Part shown: positions 24,622 through 34,737 of the stretch, piece after piece
How the letters are laid out: every line of letters begins with the position of its first letter
Position numbering within the stretch: the stretch's first letter is position 1
DNA from: Embleya scabrispora DSM 41855
Lineage (GTDB): Bacteria; Actinomycetota; Actinomycetes; Streptomycetales; Streptomycetaceae
DNA: 64,000 nt
NCBI RefSeq assembly: GCF_000372745.1
Contig: NZ_KB889640.1
Location: 62,194-126,193 of the forward strand
Direction: 5' to 3'
The notes under the pieces: generated by a model
Databases searched by the model: none
Seen by the model: the letters and a program-made list of their open reading frames with translations, nothing else
What the model was told of the DNA's origin: nothing
Made by a program: the position numbers and the translations under genes

Positions 24622-26571
24622 TCAGCCGGTCGGGTCGTCCTCTCCCGCGGCCGCCGTGCGAAACACCGCAGCCGCCGCGGTGGCCAGGAGTTCCGGCAAG
24701 CCGGCGACGAAGTCGGGCAACAGGCGCACCGCCACCGCCCAGGCGTCCGGCTCGCCGCCGAGCGTGCGGCGGGTGTGCTCGGCGACGACGTGCCGCGCCT
24801 CGCGTGCTTCGTCGGGGAGAATCGCGGCCAGGGCGTCGACCCCTTCGAGCATGCGGTGTGCCGGGTTGGCCTGTTCGACCACGTCCCGGACAGCGAGCAG
24901 TCCGTCCGCCAACACGTCGACGAACCACGGCACCGGGGTCCCCGTTCGCCGGACATGCGGCATCGGGTGACCGAGCGCGACCAACGCGTGTCGTGGCGAG
25001 CGATCGGCCAGGCGCAGCGCGAGAACCGGGTCGGATCGGCAGGCGGGCAGGCTCAGTTCGTCGGGGCAGTCCGGGTGCCCGGCCAGGTTTGCCAGGGTCG
25101 CGGCGGGCAACGGTTCCCGGTCGTGCGCGGCGACCGCCGCGGGCCACAGCTCCGCCCCCGGATACCGGGCGGCCAACGCGGGCGCCTCGCGCATCGCGGC
25201 GACCAGCACGTCCGGCCGCTCGTGGCGGGCCACTTCGGCGCGCAGCCGCTCCAGCCCGCGCGGGTCGAACGCGACCGAGCGCGCGAACCGCGCGGCGGCG
25301 CTGTCCGAACCGAGCCGATGCAGCAGTCGCGGATCCCGCAGGGCCCACCTCCCGCGGACCTCCCAGATGCCGAGCAGCCCGCGCAGCATCCCGGCGATGC
25401 CCAGTTCCGCCTTGCAGAGCCCGAGCGCGGGACGAATCAACTCCGGGTGATGACCGAACACCGCCTCGGCGCAGCCGCCGTGCGGGTTCACCGTCGAGCG
25501 GTGCCGCCACCCGGTGGGCAGCGGCACGCATCGCGGGGCGTCCCGCCGGGTGGCCCGGAAGATCGCGTCGCGCGTCCGCCGATCGACACCGGAGGCAAGC
25601 AACTCGGCATGGACACCCGAGTGCCGCAGCGCCAGGAACTCCCGTACCTGTGCCGGGTCGGTGCTCAACCGACCGGCGAGGTCCTCGGCGCGGACGACGC
25701 CCGTGCGCAGCAGCGGGCCGACGACTCGGGCGGACAACTTTTCGTGGGCGGACAGGAATTCGCGGATCAGGCTCGCCGGGAGTGCCGCGACGACGCGCGC
25801 GGCCACCGGCGGGGCGACCCGGCCCAGCAGCCCGAGCGGGGTCAGCACGGTCCACCGGGGCCTGCTCGCCACGGCTTCGACCCGACGCCCGCCCGGGTCG
25901 GCGGACCACGATCCGCGCCGTGCCTGCGGATCGCCGGCCCACGACGCGTTCGAGGCGTCCATGCACAACCGACCGAATGTGTCCGGATGGCCCGGGGCCC
26001 GATCGATCAACCACCGCCAGGCGATCGGGTCGTGGCCGGGCAGCAGGCCGGCCGCCTCGTCCAGCACCCGGTCCACGGGCGCGTGGCGCCTGTCGCCGGG
26101 CCACGGCACCCAGCATGCCAGGGTGCGGACCGCCGCCCATCCGGGAGTGCCCTCCAAGGCGACCTGACGCAGCGTCACCACCCGGCGCTCCAGGGCCGCT
26201 CCGAGCGCCGAGCAGGCCGTCGCGGACGAGGGCACCACGACCAGGGCCAGTACGGCCGCGCGCGGGCAGTCGTCGCGCGCGACCAACTCCGCGCGCACGT
26301 CGTCGGCGAAGGGCTTTCGGCGATGGTCGCGCACGAGGGTGTCCCAGTCGACCGTCGCGAGGCGAGCGAAGGTGGACGCCTCGTCCCGACGCTCGGACCG
26401 CGCGTGCCCGGCGGGCGCACCCCCGGCACGGACCACCGGTGCCGGCGGCTCGACGCCGAGCAGCGCGTCGACGCGACCGAGTCGGCTACGCACCCGGGTC
26501 GCGAGCGCGTCGTCGGCATGCCCGAGCAGCAACTCCCCTGCGGACGCCGCCGGTGGCCGGGTTGATGCCAT
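24622..26571 (-). CDS. Large hypothetical protein (649 aa)
   Basis: Not recognised by function. ATG 26571 is preferred: the frame upstream is open but has no ribosome-binding signal and overlaps the opposite-strand GNAT remnant. The product is Arg/Ala/Leu-rich and mostly helical, with many HPxxP- and 'L...RDP.ALR' phrases (NLAGHPDCPDELSLPACRS; DPVLALRLADRSP; ALVALGHPMPHVRR). This suggests HEAT- or leucine-rich-variant-like helical repeats, as in several Streptomyces large cytoplasmic proteins. No signal peptide, membrane span or catalytic motif is visible. Codon usage is consistent along its length, so it is a genuine gene. Confidence 0.7.
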   Translation of the reverse strand: MASTRPPAASAGELLLGHADDALATRVRSRLGRVDALLGVEPPAPVVRAGGAPAGHARSERRDEASTFARLATVDWDTLVRDHRRKPFADDVRAELVARDDCPRAAVLALVVVPSSATACSALGAALERRVVTLRQVALEGTPGWAAVRTLACWVPWPGDRRHAPVDRVLDEAAGLLPGHDPIAWRWLIDRAPGHPDTFGRLCMDASNASWAGDPQARRGSWSADPGGRRVEAVASRPRWTVLTPLGLLGRVAPPVAARVVAALPASLIREFLSAHEKLSARVVGPLLRTGVVRAEDLAGRLSTDPAQVREFLALRHSGVHAELLASGVDRRTRDAIFRATRRDAPRCVPLPTGWRHRSTVNPHGGCAEAVFGHHPELIRPALGLCKAELGIAGMLRGLLGIWEVRGRWALRDPRLLHRLGSDSAAARFARSVAFDPRGLERLRAEVARHERPDVLVAAMREAPALAARYPGAELWPAAVAAHDREPLPAATLANLAGHPDCPDELSLPACRSDPVLALRLADRSPRHALVALGHPMPHVRRTGTPVPWFVDVLADGLLAVRDVVEQANPAHRMLEGVDALAAILPDEAREARHVVAEHTRRTLGGEPDAWAVAVRLLPDFVAGLPELLATAAAAVFRTAAAGEDDPTG

Positions 26572-26697
26572 GGCGCGAAAGTAACACGGCAGAGCGAGCC
26601 GCCCGCGGCGTGACCGTCGAGGCGGCACCGTCGACCACATACCGGAATCCTCCCGGAAATGCGGGATTTCACCGAGACCGGCCTCGTCCTGCGACGA

Positions 26698-26901
26698 TCT
26701 GAGGACGTGCGCCGCGAGGCGGTCCGCCGGAACGCCGACCTGGTCCGGGTCGACTGCTACCCGGGCGGCGACGGCGCCCTCGTCCGGCAATACCAGGCAC
26801 CGGGGTTCACCCCCGTCACGACCTTCCTCGTGGAGCGGCCCGGACAGCCGCCCCGGCCCGGCCGGTTGCCGGAGTGGCGGCCGAACTCCCGGCAGCGGTG
26901 A
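26698..26901 (+). pseudogene. C-terminal fragment of a GNAT acetyltransferase
   Basis: EAVRRNADLVRVDCYPGGDGALVRQY followed by GFTPVTTFLVERPG matches the last third of a common actinomycete GNAT (the 'LVRVDCYAGGDGxLVRYYExxGF' block). The N-terminal strands and the acetyl-CoA loop RxxGxG are absent, and 26575-26697 has no sign of them. This is a truncated remnant rather than a small gene. Confidence 0.65.
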
Positions 26902-27026
26902 CGGTGCCCCGATCCGAGCAGTGCGGCTCCGATTCCGGACAACGAGGCGGATGATTCGGGGCCGCTCCGTGACCGCGCATCGACGCTCCGCGACCCGCGG
27001 GCAAGTCCCTTACCCCATTAGCAAGT

Positions 27027-27038
27027 TACTCATGAGTA
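27027..27038. promoter_or_regulatory. Palindrome TACTCATGAGTA upstream of cholesterol oxidase
   Basis: A perfect 12-bp palindrome in an unusually AT-richer stretch, 69 bp before the cholesterol oxidase ATG. It has the size and symmetry of a TetR-family operator; the cognate regulator is not in this window. Confidence 0.45.
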
Positions 27039-27046
27039 TGCCGTGA

Positions 27047-28750
<1,704 letters not shown>

Positions 28751-28764
28751 CACCGCCCCGATCG

Positions 28765-28794
28765 GGTCGCCGACCCCGCACCGGGTCGGCGGCC
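28765..28794 (+). terminator. Terminator hairpin after choA
   Basis: A 12-bp stem (one G-U pair) with a 6-nt loop, 14 bp after the choA stop. Confidence 0.6.
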
Positions 28795-28841
28795 CACGGG
28801 CCGTACTCGCCACGCGAGCCGCCGCCCTGCATCATGTGGGC

Positions 28842-29153
28842 GTGATCACCATTCATCTGAAGTACGAGATCGACGCCGACAAGCTGGCCGACTTCGAGGA
28901 GTACGGTCGCCGCTGGGTCGGGCTGGTCAACCGGTTCGGCGGCACGCACCACGGCTACTTCCTGCCCAGCGAGGGCGACAGCGACATCGCCTACGCGCTC
29001 TTCTCCTTCCCCAGCTTCGCCGCGTACGAGCGGTACCGCATCGACAGTGCCACCGACCCCGACTGCCAGGCGGCCCTTCGACTGGCTCGCGACACCGGCT
29101 GCATCAAGCGCTACGAACGCCGCTTCCTCCGCCCCCTCGACGACGGCTCCTGA
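28842..29153 (+). CDS. NIPSNAP-family small protein (103 aa)
   Basis: Small ferredoxin-like (dimeric alpha/beta barrel) protein of the NIPSNAP group; the exact role is unknown. GTG 28842 gives VITIHLKYEIDADKLADFEEY, matching the family's first strand; another GTG lies two codons earlier. Further marks are FGGTHHGYFLPSEGDSDIAYALFSFPSFAAYERY and the C-terminal CIKRYERRFLRPL, all normal for this group. It lies after cholesterol oxidase but is separated from it by a hairpin. Functional linkage to sterol metabolism is not supported. Confidence 0.88.
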   Translation: MITIHLKYEIDADKLADFEEYGRRWVGLVNRFGGTHHGYFLPSEGDSDIAYALFSFPSFAAYERYRIDSATDPDCQAALRLARDTGCIKRYERRFLRPLDDGS

Positions 29154-29285
29154 ACCCATCGGCCCCGGTCCCGGCGCCCGGGGTCGGCACCATCCACAAA
29201 GTCCCGCCTTCCGACGTCGAGGCGGAGCCCTTGCCCGCCCCGACCGGTCGTGGTGGGCTCGGGACACCATCGGCCTCTCACCCGA

Positions 29286-30383
29286 TTACCCGAGAAGCAG
29301 GGCCCGATCCCAGTCCGGCGATGTCGCCGTGGTGGCGGCGAGCAGCGCGAGGATCACCCCGGCCGCGCCCTCCAGCAGGCCCGGGCCCGCGTCGGCCGGC
29401 GTCGGGTGGCGCACGAGCAGTTCCTCGGTCAGCCCCGCGGCCGCGGCATGCCACATCGGGTCGCCCGTATCGTGCGCGAAGCGCACGGTGATCTGAAGCA
29501 GCCCGGCGAGTCCGTGACACAGCCCCGGCGCCCTGTCGACCAGTCGCCGCCGGGCCGGCCGGGCAAGCACCGCCGCCAGCGCGTCGACCGCGAGCGCGCG
29601 CGTCGCGTCGTCCTCCAGGGCGTCGCCGGCCAACCACAGCGCCCGCGCGATGCCGGGCGCCCCCGCACACCAGGAGCCGTGCGCGGGTCGCGCGTCGGCG
29701 GTGCCCGCACGCCAGTCGGGCCCCCACGCGTCGTCCTGCCGGTGCGCGCCGAGCAGGCCGACCATGCGCTCGATCGCGGCGCGCTGGCCGCCCACCCGCA
29801 CGTCGGCGGCATATGCCAGCGACAGCAGGGCCAGCGGACCGGCCATGCCGTGCGCCAGGCCCGGCGCCGCCCACACCCCCGGCTCGGCGGACCGGCACAA
29901 CACGGCCAGCCCCGCGCGCAGTTCCGCCTCGGCGGCGGGCTCGGCGGCGCGACCCAGCAGGTTCGTACAGGTCCCGGTGAGACCGGAGATCAGGTCGAGC
30001 TCGCGCCCACCGCGCGGATCGACGCCGGACCGCCCGGCCGCCGCTGCGGCCGTCGGTCGCTCGTGTCCGAGCAGCCAGGCGGCGAACAGCGGTCCGCCCA
30101 GACCCCCGAACAGGCCGCGAGCGCCAACCCGCGACCGGTCCGCGCCCGCCTCGGCCGCCGCCAACCAGCTCTCGGCCATCGCGTGCCACCCCTGCCCGGG
30201 CCGCCATCGATGCAATTGCCGGCACACCACGGCCAACCCGGCACCGCCACCGCCCAGATCGTGCCGTACCCGTCGCGGCGTGGCCCGCGGTCGCCCGGCC
30301 AGCAGCGCGACCCGCTCCAGCGCGGCGACCGCGATCGGCCCGGACACCACCGGCGTCCACGCGTCAGGCCCCGTCCTCACCAT
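29286..30383 (-). CDS. lanC: Stand-alone LanC-like lanthionine cyclase (365 aa)
   Basis: Zinc enzyme of the LanC (alpha/alpha)6 toroid fold that adds Cys thiols to dehydroalanine/dehydrobutyrine to form thioether rings. The zinc triad is visible as Cys239 (GSWCAGAPG) and Cys289-His290 (LCHGLAG). Typical repeats GLAHGMAGPLALLSLAY, GAPGIARALWLAGDAL, GLAGLLQITVRFAHDTGD and GLLEGAAGVILALL mark the helical barrel. ATG 30383 begins the first helix. It lies 79 bp after the 44-aa precursor gene with a strong hairpin in the gap. Its job beside a synthetase that already has a cyclase domain is unclear; help with cyclisation or a scaffold function are options. Confidence 0.88.
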   Translation of the reverse strand: MVRTGPDAWTPVVSGPIAVAALERVALLAGRPRATPRRVRHDLGGGGAGLAVVCRQLHRWRPGQGWHAMAESWLAAAEAGADRSRVGARGLFGGLGGPLFAAWLLGHERPTAAAAAGRSGVDPRGGRELDLISGLTGTCTNLLGRAAEPAAEAELRAGLAVLCRSAEPGVWAAPGLAHGMAGPLALLSLAYAADVRVGGQRAAIERMVGLLGAHRQDDAWGPDWRAGTADARPAHGSWCAGAPGIARALWLAGDALEDDATRALAVDALAAVLARPARRRLVDRAPGLCHGLAGLLQITVRFAHDTGDPMWHAAAAGLTEELLVRHPTPADAGPGLLEGAAGVILALLAATTATSPDWDRALLLG

Positions 30384-30417
30384 GCCGAGCCCCGTTCGCG
30401 CCGAAGGACCACCGGAC

Positions 30418-30452
30418 GTTTCGTGCGGGTGGCCGCGCCACCCGCACGAAAC
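30418..30452 (-). terminator. Hairpin between lanthipeptide precursor and lanC
   Basis: A perfect 16-bp inverted repeat (GTTTCGTGCGGGTGGC, loop CGC, complement) 10 bp after the precursor stop. It could end the lanL-lanA transcript or partly attenuate read-through to lanC, giving more precursor mRNA than cyclase mRNA. Confidence 0.85.
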
Positions 30453-30462
30453 CCTCGGCGAA

Positions 30463-30597
30463 TCAGTCGAGTGCCGCCACGCACAGGTCGGTCCACTCGT
30501 AGCTGTGGTGACCCGTGTCGCAACACATCATCGGTTCGAGGTCCTGATGTTCATCGGTCTCCGGCAGTTCCTGAAGTTCCAGAACCGAACTCTCCAT
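30463..30597 (-). CDS. lanA1: Lanthipeptide precursor peptide, locus 1 (44 aa)
   Basis: Ribosomal peptide substrate of the adjacent synthetase. ATG 30597 has GGGGAG about 10 nt before it. The leader reads MESSVLELQELPETDEHQDL. 'LELQEL' fits the hydrophobic LxxLQ recognition helix of class III/IV leaders, and 'LPETD' also occurs in the leader I recall for venezuelin. The core (about PMMCCDTGHHSYEWTDLCVA) carries three Cys (25, 26, 39) and three Ser/Thr (Thr28, Ser32, Thr36), matched for up to three rings. A labionin Ser-x2-Ser-x3-5-Cys pattern is absent, arguing for lanthionine rings. Its first 47 bases overlap the end of lanL1 in another frame. Confidence 0.85.
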   Translation of the reverse strand: MESSVLELQELPETDEHQDLEPMMCCDTGHHSYEWTDLCVAALD

Positions 30598-33295
30598 CAC
30601 TCGGCTCCCCTTTCCCGGGATTCCGGTCGTGCCCGGTGGCCGGCCGATCGACCAGCCACGAACGAGGTCCGCCGTGCACCAGGCGGAGCAGGAAATCCAA
30701 CACGCCGGCCATCCCGACGCCGTACGCGGCACACATCTCGCGCATCGTGTCGTCCGGGACGAGCAACAGGCCGTGCCGGTGGGCGGCGCGCACCGCGATA
30801 CAACGGCCGAGGTCGTGCGCCTGGGACCGGTAACGCTCGTCCCCGGTGGCCGCGTACAGATCGAGCAGCAGCTCGGCGTTGCCGGCCACGCCATGGCACG
30901 AGCCCGGCCCGATCCGCCAGCGGTCGGCATACACCGCGCGAGCCGCCCCCTCGGCCAGATCCAGCCACCGGTCCGTGCCGGTGGCCTGCCACAGCCGGAC
31001 CAGGAACGTGCCGACGCCGGAGGTGCCGTTGCACCAGAAGTCCAGTCCCGGCCGCTCACCGCGCCCGGGTCCCTTCGGCCACATCACCACGCCCCCGCGC
31101 CGATCGGCGACCGCCGCGAGCGCGTGTCCGCCGCCGACCGCGATGTCGATCAGCTCCGGCCGGTCCAAGTCCCGGCCCGCCGACAGCAGGAACGTCGCGT
31201 TTCCGGCCACCCCGTGGCCGAAGCCGTACAGCGCCGACCCGGCCAGCTCGGCGCGCACCTCGGGGCCCACCGGCCAGTCCACCCCGCCGTCGGCGGCCGC
31301 GAGCAGCCGCAGCACGGCGTCCGCGCACTGCCCGGCCCGCTCGGCGAACCGCCGGTCACCGGTGGCGTGCCACAGGTGTAACTGGGCCGTACCCGCGCCG
31401 GCCAGGCCGTGGCACACGTCGGGGTTGGTCCCGGTCGTCGGGATGGCCAGGGCGTAGGCCGCCGCCCGCTCCGCCAACGCGTCGTCGGCCAGCGTCCGGG
31501 CCGCCTCGTACAGTGCCCACGCCGTGCCGGAGCGCCCGAAGTACAGCCCGGGCAACACCCGGTCCGGCCGGGTCGACCGGCGATCGAGCCAGCGCGCGGC
31601 GGTGCGCAGCGCCGGCTTCAGATCGTGCCGCCCGCACCGCACGGCCCGGTCCAATACCGCGAGCACGCCGGCCGCGCCGAGCTGCACGTTGCACGGGTCG
31701 CCGTCCGGCAACGAGCGCGGCGCGGGCCACAGATACTCGGCGTCCGGGTCCATCGTGCGCGCCAGGTGGTTCAGCCCATCCGCCAGTAGGCGGTCGGGAC
31801 CGGCCGGTGCGGGTGGCCGGGTCGCCGGCCGTCGGGTCGGGTCGGGTTCCGCACGCAGGAAGTCGGCGGCCCGGTCCAGCGTCCATCGCTCGGCGACCTC
31901 GCCGGTGAGCCCGACGATCAGCGGTGCCAGCGCGCGCAGCAGCGGCACCGCGGGCCCGGCGGCCGCGACGAGCGCGGCGATCCGCTCGCCGACGGGTCGC
32001 GCGGGTGCGCCCTCGGCGGCCAGCACCGGGTTGATCCCGGCGCCGACCTGGAGCAGGGTCGCGCCCAGACTGAAGCAGTCCGCGGCGAAGTCCGCCGCGG
32101 GCGCGGCTCGGCCGGCACCGGCCGAGCCCAGGTATTCGGGCGCGGTGAAGCCGCGGGTGCCGACCACCGGAACACCGCTGCCGGCCGGCACCGCGCTCTC
32201 CAGGTCCACCAGCACCGGGCAGTCCTTGGGTGTCATCATCACGTTGCCCGGCTTGAAGTCGCGCAGCACCAGCGACTCGGCGTGCACTTGCGCGAGCAAC
32301 CGGGTGAGTTCGCGGGCCAGTTCCCACCCGGCCGCGACCGGGATCCGGCCGTCGTCGCCGTGTCGGCGCTCCAGTCGGTCCGCGGTCCACCGGGTCAGGC
32401 TGATGCCCTCGATCAGGTCCTCGACCAGGAAGACGTGCCCACCGCTGTCGAACACCTCGCGCACCTCGGGCGTGATCCGCCGCGGTGCCAGGCGCACCAA
32501 CACCTGCGCCTCGTGCCGCAACCAGTCCCGGGCATCACGACCGTCGGGCCCGGCCCCGACGTGCGGACGGGCCTCCTTGATCAGGACCTGTTCGCCGGTG
32601 TGCTCGTCGCGTGCCCGGTAGACCCCGCCCCTGTTCGAGTGCCGAATCGCCTCGCGGACCCGATAGCGGCGCGCGAGCAGAACCGAGTCGCCTCGACGCC
32701 GCCCGAAGCGCGGCGGGGCCGGCGCGGCCAGCGGGTCCACCGCCCAGGGCGGTGGGGAGAACCATGCCTCGCGGCGGTCCGGCTCCGACGTGCCGTCGGG
32801 TGCCTCCAGTCGCCCCTCGTAGAACCCCTCGTCGTTGAGCTCGCGCGGGCGCGCGAAGCAGCCGAACCGGTAGTGGACCACGCTGTCCGGCCGGTAGCGC
32901 CGATCCGAGAGAATGGCCGGCCCCGGCATACCTTCGGTCGCCGCGTGCAACTCGGCGGCGAGCAGCACCAGTTGCTCGTCGTCGGCCGGATAGGCCGTAA
33001 TGAACTTGCCGGACAGGGCCCGCGCGGCCCGGACCCCGTTCAGCTCGGCGGCCACATCCGGGTCGGCCGCGAACTTGAACGCGCAGCCGTGGGCGACGAG
33101 AACCCGGGCCGCGCGATCCAACACGTCCGGCGCGGATCGGGCGGTCGACGACAGGTGCAACTTCCAACCCTGCCGCCGTCGTACGTGCCCGGGAGGCGAC
33201 ACCATGCACCAGGGATCGCCGTGCCATACCCGCCATGAGTCGGTGCAGTTCATCTCGGTCAGGACCTGTGCGACCAACAACCGGTAGCTCGACAT
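30551..33295 (-). CDS. lanL1: Class IV-type lanthipeptide synthetase LanL (locus 1, 914 aa)
   Basis: Three-domain enzyme that phosphorylates Ser/Thr, eliminates phosphate and cyclises. ATG 33295 has GGGAGG upstream. The lyase (about 1-215) shows GWKLHLSS with Lys45/His47 and SGKFITAYP (Lys97). The kinase (about 225-480) shows LIKEARP (Lys240), LRDFKPGNVMM (Asp346, Asn351) and VDLESA (Asp364), with DLE replacing DFG as in relatives. The LanC-like domain (about 500-890) has Cys755 (FWCNGTSG) and Cys800-His801 (SCHGVAG). An intact zinc triad separates class IV LanL from class III LanKC, which lack it. The last 47 bp overlap lanA1. No protease or transporter is adjacent. Confidence 0.92.
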   Translation of the reverse strand: MSSYRLLVAQVLTEMNCTDSWRVWHGDPWCMVSPPGHVRRRQGWKLHLSSTARSAPDVLDRAARVLVAHGCAFKFAADPDVAAELNGVRAARALSGKFITAYPADDEQLVLLAAELHAATEGMPGPAILSDRRYRPDSVVHYRFGCFARPRELNDEGFYEGRLEAPDGTSEPDRREAWFSPPPWAVDPLAAPAPPRFGRRRGDSVLLARRYRVREAIRHSNRGGVYRARDEHTGEQVLIKEARPHVGAGPDGRDARDWLRHEAQVLVRLAPRRITPEVREVFDSGGHVFLVEDLIEGISLTRWTADRLERRHGDDGRIPVAAGWELARELTRLLAQVHAESLVLRDFKPGNVMMTPKDCPVLVDLESAVPAGSGVPVVGTRGFTAPEYLGSAGAGRAAPAADFAADCFSLGATLLQVGAGINPVLAAEGAPARPVGERIAALVAAAGPAVPLLRALAPLIVGLTGEVAERWTLDRAADFLRAEPDPTRRPATRPPAPAGPDRLLADGLNHLARTMDPDAEYLWPAPRSLPDGDPCNVQLGAAGVLAVLDRAVRCGRHDLKPALRTAARWLDRRSTRPDRVLPGLYFGRSGTAWALYEAARTLADDALAERAAAYALAIPTTGTNPDVCHGLAGAGTAQLHLWHATGDRRFAERAGQCADAVLRLLAAADGGVDWPVGPEVRAELAGSALYGFGHGVAGNATFLLSAGRDLDRPELIDIAVGGGHALAAVADRRGGVVMWPKGPGRGERPGLDFWCNGTSGVGTFLVRLWQATGTDRWLDLAEGAARAVYADRWRIGPGSCHGVAGNAELLLDLYAATGDERYRSQAHDLGRCIAVRAAHRHGLLLVPDDTMREMCAAYGVGMAGVLDFLLRLVHGGPRSWLVDRPATGHDRNPGKGEPSDGEFGSGTSGTAGDR

Positions 33296-33339
33296 CACCG
33301 GCCAAGCCTCCCACCGCGTCCGGGCCCCGACCAGAGCCA

Positions 33340-33365
33340 AGCCCGATATATCAGCTGAATACCGT
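33340..33365 (-). promoter_or_regulatory. AT-rich palindromic promoter/operator candidate for lanL1
   Basis: The only AT-rich patch in this stretch carries two overlapping palindromes, GATATATC (33345-33352) and TCAGCTGA (33351-33358), about 50-60 bp before the lanL1 start. GATATAT could act as a -10 hexamer; no clear -35 is seen. Confidence 0.35.
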
Positions 33366-33484
33366 ACGCGCGACGCCGTCACCCGGGCTCTTCACCCGGG
33401 GCCGGCCCATCGCGCCGCGCCATCGTCCCCTCCCGCTCAGGGCCCGCCACCGCGACCCGCAGGGGAGCACGTCGCCTTTCGCGA

Positions 33485-34588
33485 TCACCCGTGGGCCGAC
33501 ATCGATTCGGACACCAGCAGGCGCAGCAGCGCGTCCCGACCACCGTGCCGAAATGCCGCCCGTTGCCGATCGGCCCCCGTTCCCTCCCGCAGCAGACGGT
33601 GCACGAGTGCGTCGATCTGGCGGGCGTCCCCGGTGTCCGCCAGCACCGGGGCGATGTAGTCCATCAGCCGGCCCACCAGTTCACCGGCCTTGAGCCGGCG
33701 CGGCGCGTGCGGATCGATCAGCGCGTCGGTCAGCCCGTGCCGGGCGGCGTACCACTGGGCCGCCGTGACGAACTCGGGGGCGGGTCGGGGCGCGAGTTGA
33801 CCGGCCGTCGCGTCCCGCAGCACGGTGGTGACCAGAGCCCGGACGAGCCCGGCGAGCATCACCGCGTCCTCGGCCCGCAGTTGCACGTCCATGGCGCGGA
33901 TCTCGACGGTGGGGTAACGGTCGGAGAGCCTCACCTGCCAGTAGACGCCGGCCCGGTCTCGCAGGATGCCGGCGGCCAGCAATTCCTCGATCCGGCGGTC
34001 GTAGTCGGCCGCGTCGACGAATTCGGGTGGCACCCCGCTGATCGACCAGCGGCCGTACACGATGGTGCGCCAGCTCGAGAAGCCGGTGTCGCCGCCCTCC
34101 CACATCGGCGAGTTCGCGGCCATCGCCACCAGCAGCGGCAACCAGGGGCGCAGCCGATTGACCACGATCACGCCCGCGTCCCGGTCGGGGACGGCGACGT
34201 GTACGTGCATCCCGTTGATGAACATCTCCTCGACCAGGCGGGGGGCGTCCGAGTACAGCGCGTGATAACGCACCTGATCGGTGAGTACGAGCGGGGCGTG
34301 GGAGCCGAAGGGCGCGCTACCGGAGGCGACGAGGCGGCATCCCACCTGTTCGGCCGCCGCGGCCACCGAGTGGCGCAGCCGCAGCAGGTGCCCGCCCACC
34401 TCGTCGAGGGTCGCGCACACCGGCGTCGCCACCTCGACCTGCACCTGCAACAACTCGGACTGGATCTCGCCGCCGGACACCGCCGGCTGCAGATCCGCCG
34501 CCGCGCGAACCGCCTCGGCGACGGGGATCGGTCGGCCGTCGGCGGGGTCCAGGAGCAGGTACTCCTCCTCGACCCCGAACGTGATCAC
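33485..34588 (-). CDS. YbdK-like carboxylate-amine ligase (glutamate-cysteine ligase type 2 family, 367 aa)
   Basis: ATP-dependent ligase of the GCS2 family that joins a carboxylate to an amine, often cysteine or an amino acid. GTG 34588 lies in a GTGA overlap with the 33-aa peptide gene. Family marks are the start ITFGVEEEYLLLD (metal/ATP site Glu residues), SGGEIQSELLQVQVEVATPVC, RLVASGSAPFG, HVHVAVPDRD, PWLPLLVAMAANSPMWEG, FSSWRTIVYGRWS and VEIRAMDVQL. All expected acidic metal ligands are present. Its coupling to a short peptide gene raises the possibility of a peptide or C-terminal substrate, but it may simply be a gamma-glutamylcysteine-type ligase. Confidence 0.9.
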   Translation of the reverse strand: MITFGVEEEYLLLDPADGRPIPVAEAVRAAADLQPAVSGGEIQSELLQVQVEVATPVCATLDEVGGHLLRLRHSVAAAAEQVGCRLVASGSAPFGSHAPLVLTDQVRYHALYSDAPRLVEEMFINGMHVHVAVPDRDAGVIVVNRLRPWLPLLVAMAANSPMWEGGDTGFSSWRTIVYGRWSISGVPPEFVDAADYDRRIEELLAAGILRDRAGVYWQVRLSDRYPTVEIRAMDVQLRAEDAVMLAGLVRALVTTVLRDATAGQLAPRPAPEFVTAAQWYAARHGLTDALIDPHAPRRLKAGELVGRLMDYIAPVLADTGDARQIDALVHRLLREGTGADRQRAAFRHGGRDALLRLLVSESMSAHG

Positions 34589-34686
34589 GCGCGGTCACCG
34601 ACCGCGATGCCCGCGACGAACGCGGATCCGCAGCCTGTCGAACGGAGTACGGGGGCCGCCGCGTGCCCCACAATCGCACGCATCAT
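34585..34686 (-). CDS. 33-aa peptide translationally coupled to YbdK-like ligase
   Basis: Not recognised. ATG 34686 is preceded by an ideal AAGGAG 6 nt upstream, among the best ribosome-binding sites in the window. The frame ends in a 4-bp overlap with the GTG of the ligase gene. The product is MMRAIVGHAAAPVLRSTGCG followed by SAFVAGIAVGDRA: a short basic N-terminal half, one Cys (residue 19) and a hydrophobic Gly/Ala tail. It may be a peptide substrate or partner of the ligase, a small membrane-associated peptide, or only a leader that sets ligase translation. It is too short for homology claims. Confidence 0.6.
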   Translation of the reverse strand: MMRAIVGHAAAPVLRSTGCGSAFVAGIAVGDRA

Positions 34687-34737
34687 CGTGCACTCCTTGG
34701 AACCTTGTCCATCGGCGAGGCGCCGCTTCGGCACACC

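Noticed and set aside
30463-30597. Labionin-type (class III) precursor at locus 1
   Set aside because: The core has no Ser-x2-Ser-x3-5-Cys pattern, and the synthetase keeps all zinc ligands, which class III enzymes lack.
29286-33382. Long plus-strand open frames opposite the lanthipeptide genes
   Set aside because: They are antisense shadows of high-GC codons: composition is Arg/Pro/Ala-rich and no family is recognisable.
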